A stretch of DNA of 64,000 nt, taken from Magnetococcales bacterium. Its GTDB lineage: Bacteria; Pseudomonadota; Magnetococcia; Magnetococcales; DC0425bin3. Numbering within the stretch: the stretch's first letter is position 1; each line of letters begins with the position of its first letter. The DNA lies in the NCBI GenBank assembly GCA_015231175.1, contig JADGBZ010000009.1, positions 21,327 to 85,326 on the forward strand, in the 5' to 3' direction. A program made the position numbers and the translations under genes. Shown one piece after another: positions 26,275 to 35,511 of this stretch. The notes under the pieces were generated by a model. It had not been told where the DNA came from and did no database searches. It saw only the letters and a program-made list of their open reading frames with translations.

Positions 26275-26717
26275 AACGGGTTTTTCTGAAACACCTGGAA
26301 CACCCGTGGAGAATATCAACTCGATCGATGCTGGGAGAAAAAGTGGGTAGGAACCGTACAAGATTCCGTGCGGCAGCACTCTTTATGATTCTCGTGATTG
26401 CAGGAATTCTATTTCTCTACATCGATGGAAATATGGACGACGTTCTTTCCGAGGGTGATATACATATTTTCAAGACGTTTCCTCTTGATCATATCTGTCA
26501 AAATCACGATACATTTAATAATGAAATCAATTATCTAGAATGTATTCATGACAAAATAAATCTGCACCTTAACGATGTATGCAACACAGACGCTTTGTTG
26601 CAAAATAAAAATTTGCTTATACTTTACGGCATATATTCCAGACATGGCCATTTTTATTCGTCGATATTCAATATCTCTTCGGAATTTTCATGGCGGCAAA
26701 TATTGTATAATTTTTAA
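26271..26717 (+). CDS. AT-rich orphan frame, possible small membrane protein
   Basis: 148 codons if read from the GTG overlapping the kinase stop; ATG 26331 is an alternative. One predicted membrane helix (FRAAALFMILVIAGILFLYI) is followed by a polar, Asn/Asp/His-rich part with three cysteines (HICQNHD, YLECIHD, DVCNTD) and no similarity I recognise. Base composition is much more AT-rich than everything around it. The gene is either a horizontally acquired orphan or a non-coding AT-rich stretch; coding status is uncertain. It ends just before a TATAAT and the bluB gene. Confidence 0.35.
   Translation: MKRVFLKHLEHPWRISTRSMLGEKVGRNRTRFRAAALFMILVIAGILFLYIDGNMDDVLSEGDIHIFKTFPLDHICQNHDTFNNEINYLECIHDKINLHLNDVCNTDALLQNKNLLILYGIYSRHGHFYSSIFNISSEFSWRQILYNF
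26706..26711 (+). promoter_or_regulatory. Candidate -10 box upstream of bluB
   Basis: A perfect TATAAT in an AT-rich stretch about 50 bases before the bluB start. The nearest -35-like hexamer is TTTTCA at 26685-26690 (4/6 match), with a short 15-base spacer, so the call is tentative. Confidence 0.35.
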
Positions 26718-26763
26718 CAAACCATCCAACTCCGCTCAAAACTCTCCCTGGAGGGGTACTGAC

Positions 26764-27549
26764 ATGAAGAGGCCTCAACCAGCAGTCCAGGAAACACCCC
26801 ATCTCTCCCTGGAGGATCGTCGGGGTCTTTATCGTACCATCCTTGGGCGAAGGGACGTGCGGGGGGAGTTTCTGCCCGATCCGATTCCCGATGCCGTGCT
26901 GAGCCGGATCCTGGTAGCGGCCCACCACGCCCCCTCGGTAGGATTCATGCAGCCATGGAACTTTCTTGTTATAACAGATCCTGCGGTCAAAAATCGCGTA
27001 CATGAAGCCTTTCAAACCGCCCATGCCGAGGCAGCAAAGCTCTTTGCCGGTGAAAGGGGCGATCTTTATCGTTCCCTCAAGCTGGAAGGCATCCGTGAGG
27101 CTCCCGTCAATATTTGCGTCACCTGCGACCGTGACCGGGCCGGACCGGTGGTCATCGGACGCACCAACGACCGTCGCATGGATCTCTACAGCAGCGCTTG
27201 CTGCGTGCAAAACCTCTGGCTGGCAGCCCGGTCAGAAGGAGTCGGAGTCGGTTGGGTGAGCATCGTGCATCCCGAAGCGCTGCACGCTGCCCTGGGCATT
27301 CCTCCGGCTATCGTGCCCATCGCCTATCTTTGCCTCGGCTGGGTGGCCCGATTCTTCGCACGTCCGGAGTTGGAGAGCGCCGGATGGCTGCCGCGCCTGC
27401 CCCTGGATGAACTGATCAGCTTCAACCACTGGGATCGCAAGGCTGATCCCAGTGGTCACGCCCTCCTGGAACAGGTGCGGGAAGACATGGAGGCAGTCAA
27501 GAGTGGCGCATTCGTCCCCCGACGCCTGGACGCCAACGATGAAACATGA
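26764..27549 (+). CDS. bluB: 5,6-dimethylbenzimidazole synthase
   Basis: 261 residues, nitroreductase-like flavin fold. The BluB pattern is visible: RRDVRGEFLPDPIPDAVLSR, AAHHAPSVGFMQPWNFLVI, NICVTCDRDRAGPVVIGRTN, MDLYSSACCVQNLWLAARSE and GVGVGWVSIVHPEALHAALG. BluB cannibalises reduced FMN with O2 to make 5,6-dimethylbenzimidazole, the lower ligand of vitamin B12. GGAGGGG lies eight bases before the ATG. No other cobalamin genes and no B12 riboswitch were seen in the window, so it stands alone here; a generic nitroreductase is the less likely alternative. Confidence 0.87.
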   Translation: MKRPQPAVQETPHLSLEDRRGLYRTILGRRDVRGEFLPDPIPDAVLSRILVAAHHAPSVGFMQPWNFLVITDPAVKNRVHEAFQTAHAEAAKLFAGERGDLYRSLKLEGIREAPVNICVTCDRDRAGPVVIGRTNDRRMDLYSSACCVQNLWLAARSEGVGVGWVSIVHPEALHAALGIPPAIVPIAYLCLGWVARFFARPELESAGWLPRLPLDELISFNHWDRKADPSGHALLEQVREDMEAVKSGAFVPRRLDANDET

Positions 27550-27552
27550 CGA

Positions 27553-27711
27553 CCAAGAAAGGCCTTGACATGAAAGGCCTTGACATGAAAGGCCTTGACA
27601 TGAAAGGCCTTTGTCAGGGCTTCGCCCCGAACCCCACCAGGGCGCTGCCCTGGACCCGCCAGGGAGCCAGCCCCCTGGACCCCGATTCGTTGCCGGGCGC
27701 TCAATGGTTAC
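27553..27711 (+). repeat. Dispersed GC-rich repeat with internal 15-bp triplication
   Basis: A plus-oriented copy ending GGGCGCTCAATGGTTAC. Its left part contains three perfect head-to-tail copies of AAAGGCCTTGACATG (27558-27602) and the start of a fourth, an expansion of the CTTGGACATGAAAG block found once in other copies. It lies between convergent bluB and the REC-PP2C gene. Confidence 0.9.
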
Positions 27712-27771
27712 TGTCATGGGGTGTCTGAACGATTACCCTGGCCCCCGGTTCCTGCCTGGTGTCGATGCTTT

Positions 27772-28905
27772 TCACACCCGCGCCTCGATGATGGTGATGT
27801 CATCCTCGTGGCTTGAGGAGCCAACATGGTCATTAAGCCGGACGAGCAGGTCATGCAGGGTGTGCCGACCCTGGGCCACACCGACCAGAAAGCTTTCCAG
27901 ATTGTCCATGCCGAACACGTCGTCTTGGCTGTTTCTTGCCTCGATGACGCCATCGGAGAAAACATACAGGCAATCCTCCCCGGCCAGCGGGATGCCGACC
28001 GCGCCGGAAGCGATATCCAGTTGCCTGGAGATGCCCAGCGGCGGCAAAAGAGAGGGAAAATGGGACAGGACGGAACCTTGCCGAACCATGATGACGTCCG
28101 GCAGGCCGGCATTCCAGAGGGTGGCTTGGGTACGTTCGGGGGATATTTCCAGCAGGGTGACGGCAAAAAAAATGCCCGTTGGCAACCTCAGACAAAGTTG
28201 ATCGTTGATCTCGTTGAGAATTTCTGCTCCAGAAACGTTGTTCCTGGCCAGTTTGTGAAAAATGTAGGTCACCAAAGGAGAACCAATGGCTGCGGGCAAG
28301 CCGTGGCCAGTGAAGTCTCCCAGCAAGACCAATTGGCGTGCATCGGGAGTGAAGGTGGCGAGCAGCATGTCCCCGGCGGTCATGTCCACAGGGCAGGTCA
28401 GGTGTTGCAGATGGCGCGTATCAAAGGTGTCCGCATGCCGCATTTTAAGGACGATCCCCTCGATGATCTCCTTCTCCTGTTGCAACAACCGGTTTTGTTC
28501 GTCCAGTTTCAGTTTGGCGGCCCGCAGGGCGAGGTGGGTTTTGACCCTGGCCTGCACGATGGGCGTACTGAAAGGCTTGGTGATGTAATCCACGGCGCCC
28601 AGAGTCAGTCCGGTGATTTCATCATCCACCTCCGCTTTGGCCGTGACGAAAATAACCGGAATATCCCGGGTGACCGGATCGTTCTGCAACCGTCGGCACA
28701 CCTCGTAACCATCCATTTCCGGCATCATGATATCCAACAGGATCAAATCCGGCATGGGTTGGATCTTGACGACCTTCAAGGCAATCTGGCCTTTGATGGC
28801 AGGGCGAACCTGGTAGTTGGCGCTCAAAGCCTCCCTGAGCACATCGATGTTTTCCGGCGTGTCATCAACCACCAGGATGACAGGCTCGTGATTGGGGTCA
28901 CGCAT
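27772..28905 (-). CDS. Response regulator with PP2C/SpoIIE-type phosphatase output
   Basis: 377 residues. Residues ~8-125 are a receiver domain ([15 protein letters not shown]; phospho-acceptor Asp58 in [30 protein letters not shown]). A short coiled-coil ([18 protein letters not shown]) leads to a SpoIIE/RsbU-type PP2C serine phosphatase at ~165-375 with [30 protein letters not shown] and the metal-binding HEDDITII end. Relatives dephosphorylate STAS anti-anti-sigma proteins when their receiver is phosphorylated. The start lies 8 bases inside the hybrid kinase gene, so the kinase is its probable input. A STAS protein at 21.2-21.5 kb is a candidate substrate (inference). Confidence 0.9.
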   Translation of the reverse strand: MRDPNHEPVILVVDDTPENIDVLREALSANYQVRPAIKGQIALKVVKIQPMPDLILLDIMMPEMDGYEVCRRLQNDPVTRDIPVIFVTAKAEVDDEITGLTLGAVDYITKPFSTPIVQARVKTHLALRAAKLKLDEQNRLLQQEKEIIEGIVLKMRHADTFDTRHLQHLTCPVDMTAGDMLLATFTPDARQLVLLGDFTGHGLPAAIGSPLVTYIFHKLARNNVSGAEILNEINDQLCLRLPTGIFFAVTLLEISPERTQATLWNAGLPDVIMVRQGSVLSHFPSLLPPLGISRQLDIASGAVGIPLAGEDCLYVFSDGVIEARNSQDDVFGMDNLESFLVGVAQGRHTLHDLLVRLNDHVGSSSHEDDITIIEARV

Positions 28906-31900
28906 CGTGGGCCGTCAGGTCGATGTGCAGGGCTTGGGCGCAGGCCCGCAAGGTTTTTGCAGCATCTTCAAAGTCATATTGGCCAATTTGTTTCTCCAAC
29001 CGGGTCGTCCAGGTCACCATCTCCCCAGATAACGCCGATGCGCCCAGGTTGGCCAGGGTCTCTCCAACGCTGGCATCATACATTTCCAGTTGAATGGCCA
29101 TTTTCCTCAGCAAGGTATCACGAATGTGGGTGGATGCCACGCTCTCTTCCCCTGTGGGTTGCGAATGCTCCCGGGGCCGCACGGCGGAGAAGGCGTGTCG
29201 CAAGGCAGCGCATACCTGTTGCAGTTCATGGCCTGCGTCGCGCAGCAAACCGTCAACCTGTTCGGGAGTACACGTTGTTTTGAGGGCGGCTTCCAAGGCC
29301 CCGGCCTGGGCCGCCAGGGCGTTGGCGCCGATGGTGGCCGAAACCCCTTTCAAGGTGTGTGCCAGACGGATGGCCGTTGCCGCATCGTTGGCCGAGAGCG
29401 CTGCCTGTATGGCGACGGGACTCCCCCCCTGGTTGGTGCAAAACTTGGTCAACAGTTTCAAATACCCCTGGACATTCCCCCCCATGCGTTGCAGGCCCGC
29501 CCCGGTATCCACACCGGGTACCGTGGGCAAAACGCATGCGCTCTCTGCCGGATGGTCCGAATGGTCAGGATGCTCCAGATGGTCCGAATGGTCAGGATGG
29601 TCCGCATGGGTGGGCAGGGCAGGTTGAGGCTTGGGTTGGGAGGATCGGGGTTTGATCCATTGGGCCAGGGTTGCGTACATCTCATCCGGATCCACCGGTT
29701 TGGCAATGTGTCCCTGCATGCCCGCTTCCAAACACCGCTCCCGATCACCGGACATGGCGTTGGCCGTCATGGCAAGGATGGGCAGGTTGGCAAAACGGGC
29801 ATCCCGACGAATCTCCCGGGTGGCCGTCAGACCGTCCATGACCGGCATTTGTACGTCCATCAGGACAATGTCCAGGGATTCCTTGCAAACCAGCTCGACG
29901 GCTTTCTGGCCATTTTCAGCCAACAGCACGGTGGCCTGGGCTTGTTCCAACAACTCTTGCGCCACTTGCTGGTTGATTTCATTGTCCTCGACCAGAAGGA
30001 TTCTGGTCCCGGCCAGCGAGGCTTTGGCGTAACCAGGGGCGTTGTGATGGGACGCCGTGTACCGACCGTGGGTATCGGTCTGGCCGAAGGCCTCCATGAT
30101 GGTTTCAAACAACAGGCTCGGATGGATGGGTTTGACGAGGAAACCGTTCACCTGAGCCTCTTGGACAGCTCTCCTGACGACATGTTCTTCCCCATAGGCA
30201 GAGGCCATGATGACCACAGGAAATCGGCTCAAGGTCAATTCGTGACGCATTTTGGCGACGGCGGTGATGCCATCCATCCCGGGCATCATGAAATCGGTGA
30301 CGATCAGATCGAAGGGCTCTCCCGTCAAGTCGGCTTCCTGAACGGCGCCAATGGCTTCCTGGGCATTCCGGGCTTTGGTGACTTTGAACGTGAAGGATGT
30401 CAAATAATCCGCCATGACGTTGCGGGCACTCTCGTTGTCATCCACAGCCAGCACCTTCAGACCGCGCAGATCAAGGGTCGGGAGCAGGGATTTTTTTGTG
30501 GCCTGTCGGGAGATGCCCAATCGAACGTCGAAGATGAAACGGGATCCCTGACCGTATACGCTTTCCACGCGAATTTTTCCATCCATCCTGTCGATCAAAA
30601 GTTTGGCGATGATCAAACCCAGACCGGTTCCGCCATATTTGCGGGTGGTGGATGTATCCGCCTGGGTAAAGGCCTGGAACAGTCTGGCCTGTTGCTCCGG
30701 CGTCATGCCGATGCCCGTATCCCGCACAGTAAACCGCAGGCGGACAAAGTCGTCGCTTTTCTCGCCAAGCTCTACAATGACCGCGACCTCGCCTGTCTCC
30801 GTAAACTTGATGGCATTGTTGGCCAGGTTGATGAGCACCTGACTGAGCCGGAGGGGGTCACCGACCAGGCTCGGGGGGATGTCAGCCGCCGTTTCCAGGA
30901 GAAATTCCAGATGTTTTTCCTGTGCCTTCAGGGAAATCATGGTGGCCATGTTTCCCAGCACTTCCTCCAGAGTGAAGTCAACGGACTCCATATCCAGTTT
31001 ACCCGCCTCGATTTTGGAAAAATCCAGAATGTCGTTGATGATGCGAAGCAGGGAAGTGGCGGCGTGATACACCTTGCGGATGTAATCCTTCTGGCGAACC
31101 GTCAGTTGGGTTTGCAGGCAGAGATGGCTGAGGCCGATGATGGCGTTCATGGGGGTACGAATTTCGTGGCTCATGTTGGCCAAAAATTCGGACTTGCCTT
31201 GATTGGCGATGTCGGCAGCCTGCCGGGCCTCGACCAGTTCGCGTGTTCGTTCCGCCACCCGTTGTTCCAACTCCTCCTGATGGGTGCGCAAGGCCCTGGT
31301 TTGTTGGTCAAAGGTTTGGGCGAGCATCTCCAGCTCATCGCCCGTACCGATCGGCGAGCAGGCCTCTTTGCCGTAACTGCGCACCCTTTGGCACAGAGTG
31401 AGAATGGGATGGGCCAGATTGTTGCCCATACGCACAGCGACCAGGCCAGCCAGAAAGACAAACAGCAACCCCAGGGATCCGAAACGAAGCAGGGCCCGGT
31501 GGATGGAGGCTTGATGGATGGACACGGGAACGCTTAATGCCAACGTCACCCCCATTTTTTCCAGCCAGGGCATCTCGCTGCCATCGGCCTCGACCTGGGC
31601 GGAAATCATGTGCTCCGGGTCTGCATTCTGGAGAGTGAAGAGTGTCTGCCGTGCGTCCGCTATCCGGTAGCTGACATTTTTTTCTCTCTGCAAAAGGCGT
31701 TGCACGATGCGGTACAAGTCAAATTCCACCACCACCGCGCCCTGGATGGTCTTGTAATATTCGATGGGAACGACCGCCATCAGGGTTTTGCCGGCGGTGA
31801 TGAACAGGCTGGCGCGACCCATGGCCAAGGCCTGCCGGAGTTGCGGGAAACTGTTGTAATCGGGAGGTTCCCGGGCCTGGACAAAAACCGCCCGGCCATC

Positions 31901-32251
31901 AAAATCCACCAGAGCAAAGGAGAGAAGATCCCGGTTTTGGGCAAAATCTTCTGCCAATCTTGGCAAATGGGTCTGGCGGTTTTCGGCGTCGATCATGCCG
32001 TTGATGATCAGGTGGCTGCTGGTCAGCGCCTGGGTGGTTTCCATGAGATAAGCAACACGCTCCTCCAGGCGTTGCAGCTCCAAAAAGGCAATTCTGTGCA
32101 GGGTGTCGCGGCTCTCCTCCTCCAGCTGGATCTTGAACAACCCACCCACCGACAGTGCAGAGAGCCCCACAACCAGGACAAAAAGCAACCCGATTTGCCA
32201 GACGAGGCGCTTTCTGAGGCTTTTTCCCGAACCTGGCGGGGATGTGGTCAT
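28898..32251 (-). CDS. Hybrid sensor histidine kinase (HisKA-HATPase-REC-REC-Hpt, BarA-like)
   Basis: 1117 residues. Membrane helices at ~16-40 and ~256-275 bracket a ~215-residue periplasmic sensor of Cache type ([32 protein letters not shown]). HAMP and coiled coil follow, then HisKA with His362 ([13 protein letters not shown]) and the HATPase N box ([10 protein letters not shown]), DTGIGM and GGTGLGL. Receiver 1 spans ~598-720 (Asp653), receiver 2 ~749-865 (Asp799), then a His/Asp-rich linker (residues ~881-902) and an Hpt domain with His965 ([14 protein letters not shown]). It provides a full intramolecular phosphorelay to downstream receivers. It overlaps both neighbours by 4-8 bases, so the binding-protein fusion upstream and the REC-PP2C protein downstream are probably its sensor partner and target. 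Confidence 0.93.
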   Translation of the reverse strand: MTTSPPGSGKSLRKRLVWQIGLLFVLVVGLSALSVGGLFKIQLEEESRDTLHRIAFLELQRLEERVAYLMETTQALTSSHLIINGMIDAENRQTHLPRLAEDFAQNRDLLSFALVDFDGRAVFVQAREPPDYNSFPQLRQALAMGRASLFITAGKTLMAVVPIEYYKTIQGAVVVEFDLYRIVQRLLQREKNVSYRIADARQTLFTLQNADPEHMISAQVEADGSEMPWLEKMGVTLALSVPVSIHQASIHRALLRFGSLGLLFVFLAGLVAVRMGNNLAHPILTLCQRVRSYGKEACSPIGTGDELEMLAQTFDQQTRALRTHQEELEQRVAERTRELVEARQAADIANQGKSEFLANMSHEIRTPMNAIIGLSHLCLQTQLTVRQKDYIRKVYHAATSLLRIINDILDFSKIEAGKLDMESVDFTLEEVLGNMATMISLKAQEKHLEFLLETAADIPPSLVGDPLRLSQVLINLANNAIKFTETGEVAVIVELGEKSDDFVRLRFTVRDTGIGMTPEQQARLFQAFTQADTSTTRKYGGTGLGLIIAKLLIDRMDGKIRVESVYGQGSRFIFDVRLGISRQATKKSLLPTLDLRGLKVLAVDDNESARNVMADYLTSFTFKVTKARNAQEAIGAVQEADLTGEPFDLIVTDFMMPGMDGITAVAKMRHELTLSRFPVVIMASAYGEEHVVRRAVQEAQVNGFLVKPIHPSLLFETIMEAFGQTDTHGRYTASHHNAPGYAKASLAGTRILLVEDNEINQQVAQELLEQAQATVLLAENGQKAVELVCKESLDIVLMDVQMPVMDGLTATREIRRDARFANLPILAMTANAMSGDRERCLEAGMQGHIAKPVDPDEMYATLAQWIKPRSSQPKPQPALPTHADHPDHSDHLEHPDHSDHPAESACVLPTVPGVDTGAGLQRMGGNVQGYLKLLTKFCTNQGGSPVAIQAALSANDAATAIRLAHTLKGVSATIGANALAAQAGALEAALKTTCTPEQVDGLLRDAGHELQQVCAALRHAFSAVRPREHSQPTGEESVASTHIRDTLLRKMAIQLEMYDASVGETLANLGASALSGEMVTWTTRLEKQIGQYDFEDAAKTLRACAQALHIDLTAHDA

Positions 32252-34404
32252 GGGGGGGCTCCGGAAAGCTGGGGTACGATGTGGCCGGAGGCGTCGAAGC
32301 GGGCCATGAAATAGTCGTTCCGGTCGAGAGCATCGTGCCTGTCGGAGGTGAATGGTGGATGATAGTCCTTGATCAACCCTTTGTAGTCGGCAATGTGTTC
32401 CAGGGCATCGCGTATGGCTTGACGGTTTGTGGTGCCAGCCTGGTGTATGGCGCGGGCCAGGAGGTGAACCAGATCGTAGGCCTGGGCGAAACCGGACAAG
32501 GGGAGAGTCATATCCTGAAACCCCGCGCCAAACAGATCCCCATACGACTTCTGTAGCGCTCGAAGGCGGGCCTCCTGGGCACGGGCCGGGGAAAAGGTTT
32601 GCAGAAAGGTCAGCTCCACCTTGTCGAGCGCATGCCGGGTTTTGGCAAAAAAATCGCCCCCGATGATGCCCCAGTGGGAGACGATGGGCAGGGTGGGTTT
32701 ATGGATCGCCACAGCTTGCAACCACGACACACTCTCATCGGCATTGACCACCAAAACAACCACATCGGCGCCACTGTCCCGCATGGCCTGCATATGGGTG
32801 GTGAAATCATGTTCACCCCGGTTGATCCATGCCACCAGAACCGGGGTGATGTTGCGTTGTTTGCAATGGTTTTGCAAATGGGGAAGCATGTTGCGACCCC
32901 AGGCGGTCTCCTCCAAAACCAAAGCCACACGCGACCCTTTGGCCAGAGCGGCGTCAACCAGGAACGGACCGGCCAGACGATCATTGGCGGAGATGCGGAA
33001 GGAAAATGGGGAAAGACGGTCGGTATGTTCCACCACGCCAGCCGCAGCGGCCCTGGCCACGAGGAAGGGAATCTTGAGCTCATCGGCCAGCTCCGATTGG
33101 GCCAGAACGACCGGGCTGTTCGTGCCGCCCAGAATGGCCACCACGGCATCCTGTTTGGCCAGAAAGCGGAAATGATCCACACCTCGGGTGGGGATGGCCA
33201 TGTCGTCAAAAGCCAGCAAGGCCAAAGGTCGCCCCAAAACGCCACCAGCCTGGTTGATCTCGTGCATGGCCAGCCTGGCGCCCTGTTTGATGGCCAGACC
33301 GGCACGGGCCCGTGTCTGGGAAAGCGCCGTATCCAATCCGACGACGATCTCGTTTCCCTTGCCCTGACGTGACTGCCAGTTGAAAAGCAACTCCTCGGTT
33401 TTGGAAATGATGTCACTGCCGATCACCTCCTCGAATTGCAGGGAAAGATGGCGCAATTTTCGGGTAAAGACGGCGCGTTCCTGTTCGGTCAGGCGGTTGA
33501 TCCTGACCCCGGCTTGCCGGATTTGCTGGAGGAACTGCTCTTCCCTTCGGGCGGTCTCTTCGCGTTGAAAGGGTGTGATGGTTTTGGCTGTCTCCAACAA
33601 CAAGGTTTGCTGTACATGCGGCAGGCGCGCAAGAAGGGTCTCACTGATGGCCAGGACATAGGCAAGATAGGCATGATCACTCAAAGTCAGGTGAGATTGC
33701 ACCTGATGAATGCCCATGGCCGCGATGGCAGACAGGGGGTTTTCCTGGGCCTCCACCACCCCATCGGCCAGGGCCTGGCGGATTTCGCGAAACTCGATGG
33801 GAATGGGTTTGGCGCCCAGATCGGCGTATTGATCCATGATAAGGCGGCTTTGCATGACCCGCACCTTGAGATCATGAAAATCTTCCGGGGTATGAATGGA
33901 TCGATTGGCAGTGAATTGCTTGAAACCGTTGCCCCAGAAGGTGGCGCCCACAAGACCGACGGCATGCAGTTTGGACAACAGCAATTGACCAGGTTCGCCA
34001 TCCAACATGCGGTAGAGCATGTCCGGCGATGAAAAATAGAACGGCAGGTCCACATATTGGAGGGCAGGTAGCAGGATACTCATCTTGGCCGTGGGAATGA
34101 GGACGATATCCAACTCGCCATCGCGGGCCATTTCGGCCATTTTCAGATCGTTGCCCAGCTGGCCTTCAGGAAAAACATCCACACGCAACGCGCCATGGGT
34201 TTGCGACCCGATGGTCTGGGCAAAGCGTTCCGCAGCCACTCCCATGGCACTGTCTTGCGGCATGTTATGCCCAAACCGCAGGGCCGGTCGGGCTGTGTGG
34301 GAACTGTCGCCCGGTGGGGATGAGGAGGGATGGAAGGCCGGCCACCACGCCCAACCGATCAGCGCAAGAATGACAGACAGAGCAACGACGTGGGCATATC
34401 TCAT
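32248..34404 (-). CDS. Fused DctP-type and Leu/Ile/Val-type periplasmic binding protein
   Basis: About 718 residues. A signal anchor ([20 protein letters not shown]) is followed by a TRAP DctP solute-binding domain at ~40-320: [49 protein letters not shown], and [20 protein letters not shown] (the conserved ligand-Arg strand). It continues into a type-1 periplasmic-binding fold (LivJ/amide-binding) at ~355-715: [48 protein letters not shown] and [14 protein letters not shown]. No TRAP permease or ABC permease genes adjoin it, so it is more likely a sensor module than a transporter component. It overlaps the hybrid kinase start by four bases. ATG 34404 is preferred to a GTG at 34434. Confidence 0.88.
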   Translation of the reverse strand: MRYAHVVALSVILALIGWAWWPAFHPSSSPPGDSSHTARPALRFGHNMPQDSAMGVAAERFAQTIGSQTHGALRVDVFPEGQLGNDLKMAEMARDGELDIVLIPTAKMSILLPALQYVDLPFYFSSPDMLYRMLDGEPGQLLLSKLHAVGLVGATFWGNGFKQFTANRSIHTPEDFHDLKVRVMQSRLIMDQYADLGAKPIPIEFREIRQALADGVVEAQENPLSAIAAMGIHQVQSHLTLSDHAYLAYVLAISETLLARLPHVQQTLLLETAKTITPFQREETARREEQFLQQIRQAGVRINRLTEQERAVFTRKLRHLSLQFEEVIGSDIISKTEELLFNWQSRQGKGNEIVVGLDTALSQTRARAGLAIKQGARLAMHEINQAGGVLGRPLALLAFDDMAIPTRGVDHFRFLAKQDAVVAILGGTNSPVVLAQSELADELKIPFLVARAAAAGVVEHTDRLSPFSFRISANDRLAGPFLVDAALAKGSRVALVLEETAWGRNMLPHLQNHCKQRNITPVLVAWINRGEHDFTTHMQAMRDSGADVVVLVVNADESVSWLQAVAIHKPTLPIVSHWGIIGGDFFAKTRHALDKVELTFLQTFSPARAQEARLRALQKSYGDLFGAGFQDMTLPLSGFAQAYDLVHLLARAIHQAGTTNRQAIRDALEHIADYKGLIKDYHPPFTSDRHDALDRNDYFMARFDASGHIVPQLSGAPP

Positions 34405-34449
34405 GGGTGGGGACAGCTCGGCGCCTGACAACACATGGTTACTTTACTT

Positions 34450-35508
34450 TCATTCAAGCTGTTGTGCATGAGTATGAGAGTATTGGTGTCGTTCGCTGGC
34501 AAAACGGATGGCGCGCGCCAGCTTTTTGGCGTTCAGTTCGCTTTTGCCCAAAAAGTCTTGTGCACCCTCATGGACAGCCTGGGAACCCAGGGAACTCTCC
34601 TCCAGGCCTGTCAACACCAGAATGGGAACGTCGGAGAAGGAGTCGTGAAACCTCAGGAAAGTATCCAACCCCTGACTATCGGGAAGATTGAGGTCCAACA
34701 GGATGAGATCATAATTGTCCCGGCGCAAGGAGTAGAAGGCACTGGCCAGATCGACCACACAGTTGACGGAGAGTCCTGCCGGAAGCATGAACTCTTCCGG
34801 ATTGCGGCGGGCGTTGCTCAACCAAGCGCGGACCAGGTGCGAAAAGTCGACATCATCATCCACCATGAGAATTTGGAACTGGCCCATCATGTCCATGTCC
34901 TCCTTGTGAATCTCCGCATAACCGGTGAGCATGGCCTTGATCTGGGCGGTGACCGGCCTGCCGGTAAAGGACATGTAGACATGGAGAATCAGAAAGCTGA
35001 GAAGAAGGTAAGCCATGGCTTCATGGATGCCGGCGATGACCCGCAAGGATAAAAACCCCAACCCTGTCTGTTCCCACTGGAAATAGTACATGTACAACAG
35101 GCCTGTTCCCCATATCGTTGGGGTCAGCAGGACATTCAGCAGAAGATAGGTAAAACGTTGCAGGGGGTTGTGTTTCAACCGGGGCGTTGTTCTGAACGGA
35201 TGACGATGTTGCGTGGGGTTGAATATGCCTTTGGAGTAATAATGCACCATGGCACGCATCTTATGCCTGGTCGGAATGTATTGCTGCCACTCTCCGGTGA
35301 CCAGAAACCAGAAAATGGTAAAAATCCACAACCAGATGAGGGTACGGGCAAAGATGATGTGCCAATGAGCGGCGAGGGCAAAATCCATGACCACGATCTG
35401 GCTGGAGGCGTTCAGGCCAGTTACCATCAGGCCGATCATCAGAATGGCCTGAGACCAGTGCCAGAACCGTTCATAGCGCGTGTAGAGCAACGCCTTGCGC
35501 GTGGTCAA
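34450..35508 (-). CDS. Cytochrome b561-like membrane protein fused to a response-regulator receiver domain
   Basis: 352 residues. Residues ~10-200 form a four-helix di-heme cytochrome b of the type found in formate dehydrogenase, Ni-Fe hydrogenase and thiosulfate reductase: RYERFWHWSQAILMIGLMVT (His17), HWHIIFARTLIWLWIF (His48/His50), IAGIHEAMAYLLLSFLILHV (His162, His176). Residues ~211-335 are a receiver domain: FQILMVDDDVDFS, LILLDLNLPDSQGLDTF with phospho-acceptor Asp272, VLTGLEE and FLGKSE (Lys322). The receiver would sit in the cytoplasm after the last helix. It starts three bases after the octaheme cytochrome stop, so the pair should form a membrane electron-transfer unit between quinol and periplasmic heme. 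Fusion to a receiver suggests phosphorylation-controlled electron flow, or redox-controlled signalling. Confidence 0.9.
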   Translation of the reverse strand: MTTRKALLYTRYERFWHWSQAILMIGLMVTGLNASSQIVVMDFALAAHWHIIFARTLIWLWIFTIFWFLVTGEWQQYIPTRHKMRAMVHYYSKGIFNPTQHRHPFRTTPRLKHNPLQRFTYLLLNVLLTPTIWGTGLLYMYYFQWEQTGLGFLSLRVIAGIHEAMAYLLLSFLILHVYMSFTGRPVTAQIKAMLTGYAEIHKEDMDMMGQFQILMVDDDVDFSHLVRAWLSNARRNPEEFMLPAGLSVNCVVDLASAFYSLRRDNYDLILLDLNLPDSQGLDTFLRFHDSFSDVPILVLTGLEESSLGSQAVHEGAQDFLGKSELNAKKLARAIRFASERHQYSHTHAQQLE

Positions 35509-35511
35509 GTC

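Noticed and set aside
27558..27610. Three 15-bp repeats considered as a mini-CRISPR or iteron set
   Set aside because: No spacers; the unit is a block of the dispersed repeat duplicated by slippage, and there is no replication gene nearby.
29090..31537. A very long plus-strand open frame (815 codons) opposite the hybrid kinase
   Set aside because: It mirrors the kinase codon by codon, and its translation has no domain pattern while the minus strand shows complete HisKA/REC/Hpt motifs. GC-rich genes produce such shadow frames.
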